Assembly: GCF_018389385.1 (NCBI RefSeq)
Contig: NZ_CP062698.1
Location: 1,553,501 to 1,617,500, forward strand
Reading direction: 5' to 3'
DNA from: Anthocerotibacter panamensis C109
Lineage (GTDB): Bacteria; Cyanobacteriota; Cyanobacteriia; Gloeobacterales; Anthocerotibacteraceae
Length of the DNA stretch: 64,000 nt
Position numbers and translations under genes: made by a program. Below, piece by piece: positions 17,416 through 26,352 of the stretch (position 1 is the first letter of the stretch; each line of letters opens with the position of its first letter). The notes under the pieces are model-generated. The model was not told the DNA's origin. It did no database searches and saw nothing but the letters and a program-made list of their open reading frames with translations.

Positions 17416-18635
17416 GGTAGGCTAACCAGTACCTTCGTCCCCTGATCTGGAGTGGAATCAATAAAGAGTTCCCCCCCATGGGCGGTAACGATGCGCTTAA
17501 CAACAGCTAAGCCTAAGCCTGTCCCGGAGGGTTTCGTGGTAAAAAAAGGTTCGGTTAGACGGGGTAATAGTTCGGGAGGAATGGCTGGACCGCCATTCTG
17601 GACTTGGACTACAACCTGACTGGGAGGAAGGGTGATCTGGCAAAGGACTTCTTCGCCTACCGCGATGGCTTCACAGGCATTGGTGAGGATGTTGATGAAA
17701 ACTTGTTTTAACTTATCCTGGTCCCCAACGACCCAAGCAGGCATAGGAGCAGGCATAAACCTAATTGTCCGGTCTTGAGTGAAAGGCTGTGACAGCAGCA
17801 GGAGTGAGAAGACCTGATTGAGGTCAAGGCGGGTGAGTTGGAGGACTTGAGGTTTAGCATAAACCAGGATTTCAGAAAGTATGTGTGCAAGACGGTTCGC
17901 TTCGTCCACCGCAAGCCCTAGGTATTCTTGTTCCTCCGGCCATAGGATGCGCTGCTTCAGCCACCGTAATGCACAGCTAATGGTGGTGAGGGGACTACGG
18001 ATTTCATGGACAATCATCGTCGAAAATTCACCAATGGCCGCTAACCGTTCCCGCTCCACTAAGCTCGTTTGTGCCTGGTGTAACTCTTGCGTACGGGCGC
18101 TAACTTCAGCTTCTAGCAGCTCATGAAATTGGCGTTCTTTCTGCCACAATCGGTAATTATCCAGAACCGTCGCGGCTCTTTCTGCAAACATTTCCACAAG
18201 CCGCACTTCCTCAGGGGTGAAGACGCGGGGCTGCCGATGAAAAGAGCAGACCGTACCAATGACTTGGCCTTGAGGGGTACGTAGAGGAATGCCTAGGTAC
18301 GCTTGATAGCCTGTAGGCGCTCTGCCATATTCTGGGTGTTCAGCCGTATTTTCTACGACTAGGGCACACCCCAATTCAACGACTTTACCAATCAACCGTC
18401 CATGGAGCGCATAGACCCGTGGCATTTCTACCATATCTAAACTACTTGCCAAGACTGTCTCTGTTCCGTCCTCACAAAGGGCTACTAGGCTCCAATCAAC
18501 CCCGAGTAGCTGACTGACTCCACTCGCAATGGTCTGTAGGTAGGTTTGTAAGTCTCCGGTTCGATAGCTCAAGGCCGAGAGGATATCTAAAATCTGTTGG
18601 GCTTGCTGCCAAGGGGTGACCCGTGGGGAATCCAT
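17403..18635 (-). CDS. GAF-domain histidine kinase
   Basis: A 410-aa cytoplasmic sensor kinase with no clear membrane span. A GAF domain occupies about residues 15-162, followed by a coiled-coil linker (about 165-200). The dimerisation domain has the phosphorylated His in MIVHEIRSPL (H210). The ATPase domain follows (NILTNACEAIAVG, PSGTGLGLAVVKRIV). The GAF domain would bind a small ligand or chromophore; no obvious bilin-binding Cys was identified. It likely signals to the convergent OmpR-type regulator. Confidence 0.9.
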   Translation of the reverse strand: MDSPRVTPWQQAQQILDILSALSYRTGDLQTYLQTIASGVSQLLGVDWSLVALCEDGTETVLASSLDMVEMPRVYALHGRLIGKVVELGCALVVENTAEHPEYGRAPTGYQAYLGIPLRTPQGQVIGTVCSFHRQPRVFTPEEVRLVEMFAERAATVLDNYRLWQKERQFHELLEAEVSARTQELHQAQTSLVERERLAAIGEFSTMIVHEIRSPLTTISCALRWLKQRILWPEEQEYLGLAVDEANRLAHILSEILVYAKPQVLQLTRLDLNQVFSLLLLSQPFTQDRTIRFMPAPMPAWVVGDQDKLKQVFINILTNACEAIAVGEEVLCQITLPPSQVVVQVQNGGPAIPPELLPRLTEPFFTTKPSGTGLGLAVVKRIVTAHGGELFIDSTPDQGTKVLVSLPYPG

Positions 18636-18777
18636 TACCTAAACCTCCCTTTGCTGAAGTTTAGCTGAAGAAGTGCCCAAAAAAAGCTCAGCGAATCCTT
18701 CATTTTTCTTTCTTTATCCCTTCTCAGAAGTTCACTTCCCCGCATCATCCTAGTACTAATCCAGCGAGGCAGACGGT

Positions 18778-19335
18778 ATGGAGTGTAATGGAAAGCTACC
18801 CGACAGTGAACTTTTTGCCCTGTGCAAGCGTGGTCAGCAAAGAGCACTCGGAGACCTCTACCATCGGTATCGTGTTTACGTATTTCATCTTTCATGTCGT
18901 ATTCTTCATAATCCCACAGAGGCTGAAGATCTTACCCAGGAAGTCTTTTTGGCCCTCTGGCGCAGTAATTTTGACCCCCGGCGTGGGTCGCTCAAGGGCT
19001 ATTTAACCGTACTCACCCGCTCTCGGGCGATTGACCGTTTGCGCGCTAGGGGTACGGCGACAAAATTTATGGAACGGTTCCAGCAGACTTTAGTGATCGA
19101 AGATTGCACGAATACGCTTAATGACGCGATGTTAGAAGAAAGCTGCTGCACCGTCCGCCATGCCCTCACCCAATTACCTGTCCGTCAACGCCAAGTGCTA
19201 GAGATGGCCTATTTCGGGGGCTTCAGTCAAGCCAAAATCGCTGTCACCACCCAGACGCCCCTCGGTACTGTCAAAAGCTGGACTCGCCAAGGTTTATCTA
19301 CGCTGCGCCAACACCTAGCAGCTCAAGTGGGATGA
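18778..19335 (+). CDS. ECF-type RNA polymerase sigma factor
   Basis: A 185-aa sigma factor with region 2 (LYHRYRVYVFHLSCRILHN then AEDLTQEVFLALWR) and region 4 (LPVRQRQVLEMAYFGGFSQAKIAV, then GTVKSWTRQGLSTLRQHL). It lacks regions 1.1 and 3, as in extracytoplasmic-function sigma factors. No anti-sigma gene lies next to it, since the following gene is a dehydrogenase. Targets unknown. Confidence 0.9.
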   Translation: MECNGKLPDSELFALCKRGQQRALGDLYHRYRVYVFHLSCRILHNPTEAEDLTQEVFLALWRSNFDPRRGSLKGYLTVLTRSRAIDRLRARGTATKFMERFQQTLVIEDCTNTLNDAMLEESCCTVRHALTQLPVRQRQVLEMAYFGGFSQAKIAVTTQTPLGTVKSWTRQGLSTLRQHLAAQVG

Positions 19336-19416
19336 GTATGGTACGGACCATGCTGTTTTCATCCGCACGCGCTAGCCCCCCCGTACATCTATTGGAAGAT
19401 ACACGCGAGGCCAATT

Positions 19417-20226
19417 ATGGGTGTTACGCAACGATTGAAGGGTCAATCGGCAGTGGTCACGGGCGCTAGTTCAGGGATTGGGGCGGGGGTAGCCCGTGCC
19501 CTAGCTCGAGAAGGCGCACAGATAATAGTGAATTATGCTGGGCACCCCGAAGGCGCAGAGAAAGTCGTCCATGAAATTGAGACCGCAGGGGGAAAGGCTC
19601 TCGCGATCCGCGCCGATGTCAGTCAGGAAGACCAGGTAATAGCGATGTTTGCCAAAACCATTGAAGCCTTTGGCACAGTAGATATTCTGGTCAACAATGC
19701 TGGGCTTCAGAAAGACGCCCCCTTTCAAAACATGACCCTAGCCCAATGGAATGCCGTACTCGGCGTAAACCTGACCGGGCAGTTTTTATGTGCCCGTGAA
19801 GCGGTCAAAGAGTTTCTGCGCCGGGGGATAGTTCCTGAGCGTTCGCGCACGGCGGGCAAGATCATCTGTATGAGTTCGGTCCATGAAGTCATTCCCTGGG
19901 CCGGTCATGCTAACTATGCTGCTTCTAAAGGCGGGGTAATGCTCTTGATGAAGACCATGGCCCAAGAATTGGCACCCCTCAAAATTCGGGTCAATAGTAT
20001 TGCACCCGGTGCCATTAAAACCCCAATCAATACCGCTGCCTGGGATACTCCAGAAGCAGAGGCCAATTTACTCAAGCTGATTCCTTACAAGCGCGTGGGC
20101 GTGGTGGAGGATATTGGGGCTGCTGCGGTGTGGCTCGCCTCCGATGAGTCAGATTATGTCCAAGGCACTACCCTGTTTGTGGATGGCGGGATGACCCTCT
20201 ATCCCGGCTTTGATATGGGCGGCTAA
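19417..20226 (+). CDS. Short-chain dehydrogenase, glucose-1-dehydrogenase-like
   Basis: A 269-aa classical SDR. The NAD(P) motif TGASSGIGAG is at about 16-25, NNAG at about 93-96, the catalytic Ser in MSSVHEVIPWAGH, and YxxxK in YAASKGG. The C-terminus GTTLFVDGGMTLYPGF is typical of glucose 1-dehydrogenases. It is 19 bp from the first GMC oxidoreductase on the same strand, suggesting a sugar or polyol oxidation operon. Substrate inferred from family only. Confidence 0.87.
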   Translation: MGVTQRLKGQSAVVTGASSGIGAGVARALAREGAQIIVNYAGHPEGAEKVVHEIETAGGKALAIRADVSQEDQVIAMFAKTIEAFGTVDILVNNAGLQKDAPFQNMTLAQWNAVLGVNLTGQFLCAREAVKEFLRRGIVPERSRTAGKIICMSSVHEVIPWAGHANYAASKGGVMLLMKTMAQELAPLKIRVNSIAPGAIKTPINTAAWDTPEAEANLLKLIPYKRVGVVEDIGAAAVWLASDESDYVQGTTLFVDGGMTLYPGFDMGG

Positions 20227-20245
20227 TCAGTCGGAGTAGACGATT

Positions 20246-21778
20246 ATGGAACACTACGACTTGATTATCATCGGTACCGGAGCCGCTGGCGGCACGCTCG
20301 CCTATAAGCTGGCTCCCAGTGGTAAAAAAATCCTGATCTTGGAACGAGGGTCTTTTTTACCGCGCGAGAAGGAAAACTGGAGCACCGCTGAGGTCTATCT
20401 AAAAGAGCGCTACCATAACCCCGAGGTTTGGTATACCCCGGATGGCACGGCGCTGCGTCCGGGTATGACCTACAATGTCGGCGGAAATACCAAAGTCTAT
20501 GGAGCCGCCCTGTTTCGGCTGCGCGAGCGGGATTTTGAACGGGTCGAGCATGTGGGAGGCATTTCCCCAGAGTGGCCCCTCAAGTATCGGGATTTTGAGC
20601 CTTACTATACCCAGGCAGAGCAGCTTTACCATGTGCATGGACAAAGTGGCCTCGATCCGACCGAACCCTATCGCAGCACTGAGTACCCTTTCCCCGCTGT
20701 GACCCATGAGCCCCGGATTCAGGAAGTCCATAATGCATTGCTCAGAAAGGGATTACAGCCCTACTACACCCCCCTGGGAATTCAGCTCAATGAAGCCCAG
20801 CGTTATCTCAGTCGCTGTATCCGCTGTAGTACCTGTGATGGCTATCCCTGCTTAGTCCAAGCCAAGGCAGACGGGGAAGTGAATGGGGTACTACCTGCCC
20901 TTGCCTATGGTCAGGTCACCTTGCTGACCGATGCTCAGGTTTTGCGGTTACACACGAATGCTTCTGGACATGCGGTCTCTGGGGTTGAGGTGGAGATCGC
21001 CGGAGCGCAGCAGCTTTTTACAGGGGATCTGGTCGTGGTGGCCTGTGGAGCGATTAATTCTGCTGCGCTCTTACTCAGATCCGCGAATGAACAGCATCCC
21101 CAGGGTCTAGCCAATAGTTCTGACTTGGTGGGGCGTCATTTCATGAAGCACCAACTCGGCTCGATCCTCGGGGTCACCAAAAAGCTCAATCCGACGGTGT
21201 TTCAGAAAACGATGGCGCTCAATGATTTCTATTGGGGCGAGCCCGGTTTTGACTATCCGATGGGCAATGTCCAACTGTTAGGCAAATTTAATGCGGATGT
21301 GGTTGGGGTAGATTCCGATGCCTTTAAGCCTCTGACGGCAGAATACGCCGCCAGCCATTCCGTAGACTGGTGGATCACCAGCGAAGATCTGCCCGATCCG
21401 AACAACCGGATTCGCGTCAAGGGCGAGCAGCTGATCCTGGACTACACCGAGAACAATACCGCCGCCTACGACCGGCTTTTGGCCCGATGGACCGAGACCC
21501 TCAAATCGATTGATTGCGGCGAATATATCCTGCCCTGCACTAGCTACTTCCGCTCGAAATTGCCGGTGCAAGGGGTAGGCCACCAATGCGGGACCTGCCG
21601 CTTTGGGGAAGACCCGACCACCTCGGTCCTAGATCTCCATTGCCGGACCCATGATCTGGACAACCTCTATGTGGTGGATGGCAGTTTTTTCCCGTCTAGT
21701 GCCGCCGTCAACCCGACCCTGACGATTATCGCCAACGCCCTACGAGTCGGCGATCACCTCCTGGAGCGTCTGATATGA
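20246..21778 (+). CDS. GMC-family FAD-dependent oxidoreductase, copy 1
   Basis: A 510-aa flavoenzyme oxidising alcohols or sugars. The FAD-binding GTGAAGGTLAYKLAPSG is at about 9-25, and the adenine-binding LERGSF follows. The GMC C-terminus has HQCGTCRFG, then LDNLYVVDGSFFPSSAAVNPTLTIIANALR. An unusual cysteine cluster CIRCSTCDGYPC occurs at about residues 191-202; the second copy has it as well. No signal peptide is visible. The last 156 bp of the coding region are identical to copy 2. Confidence 0.9.
   Translation: MEHYDLIIIGTGAAGGTLAYKLAPSGKKILILERGSFLPREKENWSTAEVYLKERYHNPEVWYTPDGTALRPGMTYNVGGNTKVYGAALFRLRERDFERVEHVGGISPEWPLKYRDFEPYYTQAEQLYHVHGQSGLDPTEPYRSTEYPFPAVTHEPRIQEVHNALLRKGLQPYYTPLGIQLNEAQRYLSRCIRCSTCDGYPCLVQAKADGEVNGVLPALAYGQVTLLTDAQVLRLHTNASGHAVSGVEVEIAGAQQLFTGDLVVVACGAINSAALLLRSANEQHPQGLANSSDLVGRHFMKHQLGSILGVTKKLNPTVFQKTMALNDFYWGEPGFDYPMGNVQLLGKFNADVVGVDSDAFKPLTAEYAASHSVDWWITSEDLPDPNNRIRVKGEQLILDYTENNTAAYDRLLARWTETLKSIDCGEYILPCTSYFRSKLPVQGVGHQCGTCRFGEDPTTSVLDLHCRTHDLDNLYVVDGSFFPSSAAVNPTLTIIANALRVGDHLLERLI
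21618..21773 (+). repeat. 156-bp block identical to 24239-24394
   Basis: The 3' ends of the two GMC genes are identical over 156 bp, while the upstream coding sequence differs at many positions. After one mismatch, the identity continues briefly across the stop codons into the start of the next ORF (ATGAACTGGCAAACCAC). This suggests recent recombination or gene conversion. Confidence 0.9.
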
Positions 21779-22026
21779 ACTGGCAAACCACCGATCCTGC
21801 GACCGCAGCTACCCATGACCCACGCCCTGCCGCTGTCTTTGTTGCTATTTTTCTTGCTGATCCACAAAGTCGTCGCCCACTGTCTGGTGGGAGCAAGCCA
21901 TTTGACATTGATCTCCATGGGCGTGATCTATTGCTGGTGCATGAATATTTCCACGCAGATAATGGAGCGGGCTTAGGAGCAAGACATCAGACGGGCTGGA
22001 TAAACCTCATCGCTTGGAGTCAGTGA
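21775..22026 (+). pseudogene. Chimeric remnant: 5' end of the 24396 gene joined to the C-terminus of a GH63-like glucosidase
   Basis: The first 10 or so codons (MNWQTTDPA) copy the start of the unknown gene at 24396. From about codon 25 the frame reads FLADPQSRRPLSGG, then HGRDLLLVHEYFHADNGAG and ARHQTGWINLIA. This strongly recalls the last 60 residues of bacterial GH63-type glucosidases, which end with a WRD..[21 protein letters not shown]-like block. No catalytic domain is present, so it cannot be a working glycosidase. It probably marks a deletion of an original glucosidase gene. Confidence 0.6.
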
Positions 22027-22826
22027 TGCTCAGACTCCGTTGGACAGAGTATCTGATCGAAGCTTGGGGGCTGGGGACTTTTTTGTTGAGTGCCGGGATG
22101 TTTAGTGCTCTATTTACGGCACCGAGTTCTCGCCTCTATATCTGTGATCCCTGGTTAGCACGAGGGGTGATGGGTATGGTCATAGGTCTTACTGCCATCG
22201 GGATTACCTATTCTCCCTGGGGAAAACGGTCTGGTTCACATCTCAATCCAGCCGTAACACTGACTTTTTTAAGACTCGGTAAAATTACGCCCGTGGATAG
22301 TCTTGGCTATGTACTAGCGCAGATCATTGGCGGTCTTGGCGGTGTTTTATTAACCTCAATGCTGTTAGGAATGCTCTTTACGGCTCCTCCGGTTAATTAC
22401 ATCGTGACAGTACCGGGAAGCTCGGGGGTATGGGTAGCTTTTGGGAGCGAGGTCCTCATTGCTCTAGGCATGATGAGTATGGTGCTATGGAGCAGCAACC
22501 ATCCCCGTTGGCGTCTTTACACAGGCATCTTAGCGGGTTGTCTGGTTTGCCTCTACGTTGTGATCGAAGCACCGCTTTCTGGTTTTGGGATGAATCCGGC
22601 GCGCAGTCTGGCTTCTGCTCTACCCTCTGGGGTTTGGACTGCCTTTTGGATCTATCTCAGTGCCCCCTTGGTGGGGATGCTTCTAGCCGCCGAAATCTAT
22701 GTACGAACGCGGGGACTAGAGCATGTGTACTGTGCTAAATTACAGCATTCTCATCAAGGTCATAATTGCATTTTTAACTGCAATTATGGACAATTCCGTG
22801 AACAGTTCCGTGACTCATTCAAATAG
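22026..22826 (+). CDS. MIP-family channel (aquaporin/glycerol facilitator)
   Basis: A 266-aa channel with six membrane spans and both half-helix NPA motifs: SHLNPAVTL at about residue 74 and FGMNPARSL at about 192. These make the pore for water or small neutral solutes. The Arg after the second NPA (selectivity filter) is present. The last 30 residues are polar. ATG at 22026 or an upstream ATG at 22014 could start it. The second GMC gene begins 10 bp after its stop, so solute entry and oxidation may be coordinated. Confidence 0.85.
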   Translation: MLRLRWTEYLIEAWGLGTFLLSAGMFSALFTAPSSRLYICDPWLARGVMGMVIGLTAIGITYSPWGKRSGSHLNPAVTLTFLRLGKITPVDSLGYVLAQIIGGLGGVLLTSMLLGMLFTAPPVNYIVTVPGSSGVWVAFGSEVLIALGMMSMVLWSSNHPRWRLYTGILAGCLVCLYVVIEAPLSGFGMNPARSLASALPSGVWTAFWIYLSAPLVGMLLAAEIYVRTRGLEHVYCAKLQHSHQGHNCIFNCNYGQFREQFRDSFK

Positions 22827-22836
22827 GGAGATTCCT

Positions 22837-24399
22837 ATGGCAACTGACCATTATGATGTCATCATCATTGGCACCGGAGCAGGAGGCGGCACACTGGCCT
22901 ATCGTTTAGCGCCCAGTGGCAAACGGATCTTAATTCTGGAGCGTGGGGCCTATCTTTCTCGTGAGAAGGCCAACTGGAGTGCCAAGGAAGTTTATCAAAA
23001 CGAACGGTATCACACGACAGAAATGTGGTTCGACAAAGAACATAAGCCTTTCCGTCCCCAAACCGGCTATTGGGTAGGCGGCAACACCAAAGTCTATGGC
23101 GCAGCCCTATTACGCTTGCGGGAAAAAGACTTTGAAACCGTTGTCCATGAGGGCGGTATCTCTCCCGCTTGGCCCTTGACCTATGCGGACTTTGCCCCCT
23201 ATTACGACCAAGCAGAAGCCCTGTATCATGTCCACGGCAATCGGGGTGAAGACCCCACTGAACCCGCCACGGCGGGAGGATTTCCCCATCCTGCTGTCAG
23301 CTATGAGCCGCGCATGGCGCAGATTGCCGATGGCTTGACCCAACAGGGCTTACATCCCTTCCATTTACCCTTGGGGATCAAGCTCAATGAGGTAGACCGG
23401 GCCTTGAGCAGTTGTATCCGTTGTGATACCTGTGATGGCTTTCCCTGTTTAGTCCAGGCCAAAGCCGATGCAGAGATGGATGGGATGCGCCCAGCACTCC
23501 AACACGCTAACGTCACCTTAAAAACCGAAGCCCAGGTTTTACGGCTGCTAACTAGCCCTTCCGGTCGCGTCGTGACCGGGGTAGAAGTCCTAGAAACTGC
23601 GGGGACCACGACCTACAGCGCAGCTATCGTGGTGGTGGCCTGTGGCGCAATTAATTCTGCTGCGCTTTTATTAAAATCCGCGAATGACCGGCATCCCCAC
23701 GGCCTTGCCAATAGCTCGGATCAGGTGGGGCGGCATTTCATGAAACATCTCACCACCGCCTTGGTCGCCCTGACGACCACCCCCAACCCAGCGGTCTATC
23801 AGAAAACAATTGCCGTGAGTGATTTCTACTGGGGTGCGCCGGATTTTCCCTATCCGCTGGGTTTGGTCCAAAATACCGGCAATGTCCTCAAAGACATGCT
23901 CCCCGCCGAAGCTCCAGCGCTTTTGGCTCCCTTGGTCAAACTGGCTCCAGGGATCATTCTCGAAGAGATCGCCCAATTTACAACGGGTTGGTGGATGCAG
24001 ACCGAAGACCTGCCTGATCCAGCCAATCGGGTCTACTGGCGCGACGACCAACTGCATTTGGACTACACCCCCAATAACACCAAAGCCAGGGATCTACTGC
24101 TACAGCGTTGGATCGAGATCTTGAAGCGGTTAGATCAAGCCGAACACCTACTGCCCTTTGGCATCTATCCGCGTACTTTGATCCCGCTTCAAGCCGTCGG
24201 TCACCAGTGCGGGACCTGTCGCTTTGGGGTCGATCCCGCCACCTCGGTCCTAGATCTCCATTGCCGGACCCATGATCTGGACAACCTCTATGTGGTGGAT
24301 GGCAGTTTTTTCCCGTCTAGTGCCGCCGTCAACCCGACCCTGACGATTATCGCCAACGCCCTACGAGTCGGCGATCACCTCCTGGAGCGTCTGACATGA
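22837..24399 (+). CDS. GMC-family FAD-dependent oxidoreductase, copy 2
   Basis: A 520-aa paralogue of the first GMC gene. FAD motif GTGAGGGTLAYRLAPSG is near residues 12-28, and the cysteine cluster CIRCDTCDGFPC and C-terminal HQCGTCRFG...LDNLYVVDG block are kept. AGGGA precedes the ATG at 22837; the longer in-frame ORF from 22723 would overlap the aquaporin gene and is rejected. The stop overlaps the next start (ATGA at 24396), so the two are coupled. Confidence 0.9.
   Translation: MATDHYDVIIIGTGAGGGTLAYRLAPSGKRILILERGAYLSREKANWSAKEVYQNERYHTTEMWFDKEHKPFRPQTGYWVGGNTKVYGAALLRLREKDFETVVHEGGISPAWPLTYADFAPYYDQAEALYHVHGNRGEDPTEPATAGGFPHPAVSYEPRMAQIADGLTQQGLHPFHLPLGIKLNEVDRALSSCIRCDTCDGFPCLVQAKADAEMDGMRPALQHANVTLKTEAQVLRLLTSPSGRVVTGVEVLETAGTTTYSAAIVVVACGAINSAALLLKSANDRHPHGLANSSDQVGRHFMKHLTTALVALTTTPNPAVYQKTIAVSDFYWGAPDFPYPLGLVQNTGNVLKDMLPAEAPALLAPLVKLAPGIILEEIAQFTTGWWMQTEDLPDPANRVYWRDDQLHLDYTPNNTKARDLLLQRWIEILKRLDQAEHLLPFGIYPRTLIPLQAVGHQCGTCRFGVDPATSVLDLHCRTHDLDNLYVVDGSFFPSSAAVNPTLTIIANALRVGDHLLERLT
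24239..24394 (+). repeat. 156-bp block identical to 21618-21773
   Basis: Second member of the identical pair at the 3' ends of the two GMC oxidoreductase genes, in direct orientation about 2.6 kb apart. Confidence 0.9.
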
Positions 24400-25202
24400 A
24401 CTGGCAAACCACTGATCCTGCGGTCGCATTAACGGCTGCCCGCTACCAACTCCATGCCGCCGGACAATTGGTGACGGCGGTCGGCTACTCGCTCCTCGCC
24501 CCCGAAGCCGACGATAGCCATACCAGCTTGGTTTGGGACGGGGCCTATTTTAGCGGCAGATTGATTCTGGCTGCGGTCCCCTTTCGAGCCGGGTTAGAAC
24601 CGATCACGCTGACCCTCCTACTCTTAGACGAGGCTGGTAAAACCCTAGCTAGTCTGCCGCTGGTCGATAGAACCTTAGCTGAGGGTTTGGCTTGGCTAAA
24701 GCAAGCAATTACCCAACTGGCGGGGACAGGAGCGCGGGTAGCTTTGGGCGAATGCCCCCCTGCCCTCCTAGGTCATGCCTTGGCTGAGGGCGTACCTTTT
24801 ATAGGGGTGAAACCTCCGGTGCGTCAGGAATTGGTGCGTTACTTCACCAACACCGATCTGCTGCTCCAAGCGATTGCGACAACGGGCTCCCCGGTCCTGG
24901 TGTGGCCCCACAATTTTGATATCGCGGTCCTGATCAGCCTAGACGGGGGTGCGAAAACCATTGGGGTTGGTCTCTCGCCCGGTGATACAAGTTATAACCA
25001 ACCCTACTGGTACATCACAGCTTGGCCCTATCCCCCTCCACCCTTGCCGATCCTGGCAGGGCAAGGCTTTTGGCACACTGAAGGCTGGGTAGGCGCAGTG
25101 CTCACAGCCTCCCAACTGGCTTGTGAACCTTTCCAACAAGAGGAGCAAGTGCGGAGTTTCATAGATTCTGCGGTGGGTGCGGCAAAATCTTTATTAGGTT
25201 GA
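24396..25202 (+). CDS. Conserved protein of unknown function, partner of the GMC oxidoreductase
   Basis: A 268-aa soluble protein with no signal peptide or membrane span. Conserved-looking segments are VLVWPHNFDIAVLI, KTIGVGLSPGD and QPYWYITAWPYP, followed by GFWHTEGWVGAVL near the C-terminus. The concentration of Trp, Pro and His in the last third suggests a structured ligand-binding domain. I do not recognise a named family. Its start overlaps the GMC stop by 4 bp, and a truncated copy of its start follows the other GMC gene, so the association looks old. Confidence 0.75.
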   Translation: MNWQTTDPAVALTAARYQLHAAGQLVTAVGYSLLAPEADDSHTSLVWDGAYFSGRLILAAVPFRAGLEPITLTLLLLDEAGKTLASLPLVDRTLAEGLAWLKQAITQLAGTGARVALGECPPALLGHALAEGVPFIGVKPPVRQELVRYFTNTDLLLQAIATTGSPVLVWPHNFDIAVLISLDGGAKTIGVGLSPGDTSYNQPYWYITAWPYPPPPLPILAGQGFWHTEGWVGAVLTASQLACEPFQQEEQVRSFIDSAVGAAKSLLG

Positions 25203-25226
25203 GGATGATCAACTTAGTCTTCGATC

Positions 25227-26219
25227 TTAAGGTTTAACCAATAACAGCCCATGACCATCCGGGTCGCGTACCAGAGCACCCTGCTTAAATCCCAAGGCTT
25301 CTGCTGAAAATAGACCGGGGGAGACCGTTGAAGTTTGCCCTTTGTGGAGGTTTTGCAGCAAGGAGGGGAGGTCTATCACCGTCAAAGTGGTTTGCCAGTG
25401 CCATAGGTCATTACTCTGGGTATCAGAAGGATAGGCCCTGCCTCCTGGTGGACTCAGGTACTCCAGAAACTCAATTCCCGGCCCTGTGACAGCCCGTAGT
25501 CCCGTAATATGTAACCTCGCCCCAAAAACTTGATTGAGATGTTCTTGCTCGGTGCCGTAATTTTCACTTTCTCCTGCCACCCGTAGCCCCAAAAGTTCTT
25601 GATAAAAGTTGAGGCTTTTCGTGGTGTTCTCGACCACGATTGCAGTGTGGTCAATACCCAAAAATAATTTATCCGTAGGTCGTTGCCATTTGGGATCACC
25701 CTTGCCCTGAGGAAAATAAATTACTTCCAAATTATGTCCATCTGGGTCTTGGAAATAAAAAGCCTCAATACCTGCGGCTGCCTTATTCCACTCTGGGAGT
25801 CGTTGGGGGCCGGTCGAAACATGCTGAACTTTGTATTCACGTAACTTTTGATAGGCTCGGTTCATATCTCTGACCACGATTGCGATGTGTTGGAACCAAT
25901 GGTCATAACTTTTACTATCTATGGGGATCGGTCGCCCCTTGGGTGTTATGTACTCAGTCAAAACCAGGGTTTCATCACCTAGTTTCATGCGCACTACCCG
26001 CATTCTCAGACCAAATATCCCTTGAAGTTTTTCATAGTTTTCTCCCATAACTTCTACATCAGATACTTTTTCAAAAGCCAGTACTTGATGATAAAACTGC
26101 ACACTCTTATCCATATTAGCAACCGTCATACCAATGGATTCGACTCCGCCCACTTGTGCCCAAACAGGTGTGAACAGTAAGACCAAAGTGACGGCAAATA
26201 CCCAAAGCCGATGATGCAT
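25227..26219 (-). CDS. Secreted protein with two VOC (glyoxalase-like) domains
   Basis: A 330-aa exported protein: signal peptide at about residues 1-21 (ends VWAQ), then two vicinal-oxygen-chelate modules at about 25-180 (VESIGMTVANMDKSVQFYHQVLAF ... FYFQDPDGHNLEVIYF) and 190-330 (GIDHTAIVVENTTKSLNFYQELLG ... VRDPDGHGLLLV). Such paired VOC domains form one metal site of dioxygenases, lyases or binding proteins. Activity unknown; export to the periplasm is unusual for the family. Confidence 0.85.
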   Translation of the reverse strand: MHHRLWVFAVTLVLLFTPVWAQVGGVESIGMTVANMDKSVQFYHQVLAFEKVSDVEVMGENYEKLQGIFGLRMRVVRMKLGDETLVLTEYITPKGRPIPIDSKSYDHWFQHIAIVVRDMNRAYQKLREYKVQHVSTGPQRLPEWNKAAAGIEAFYFQDPDGHNLEVIYFPQGKGDPKWQRPTDKLFLGIDHTAIVVENTTKSLNFYQELLGLRVAGESENYGTEQEHLNQVFGARLHITGLRAVTGPGIEFLEYLSPPGGRAYPSDTQSNDLWHWQTTLTVIDLPSLLQNLHKGQTSTVSPGLFSAEALGFKQGALVRDPDGHGLLLVKP

Positions 26220-26352
26220 GAATAGGGTTCTCCTGCGGATTGTTTTCAGGGAATCAGTGAGCGGTCAACGCTCTATAAAAAATACGTTTTATCTCCTCTT
26301 TTAGATGAAAATCAGGTAAGATGTAGGCCCTTCCTCGCTCACGGCAGGAGTA

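Noticed and set aside
24396-25202. Assignment of the GMC partner gene to a named DUF on the basis of WPHNFD
   Set aside because: The WPHxFD block recalls DUF5996, but the rest of the protein does not follow that family.
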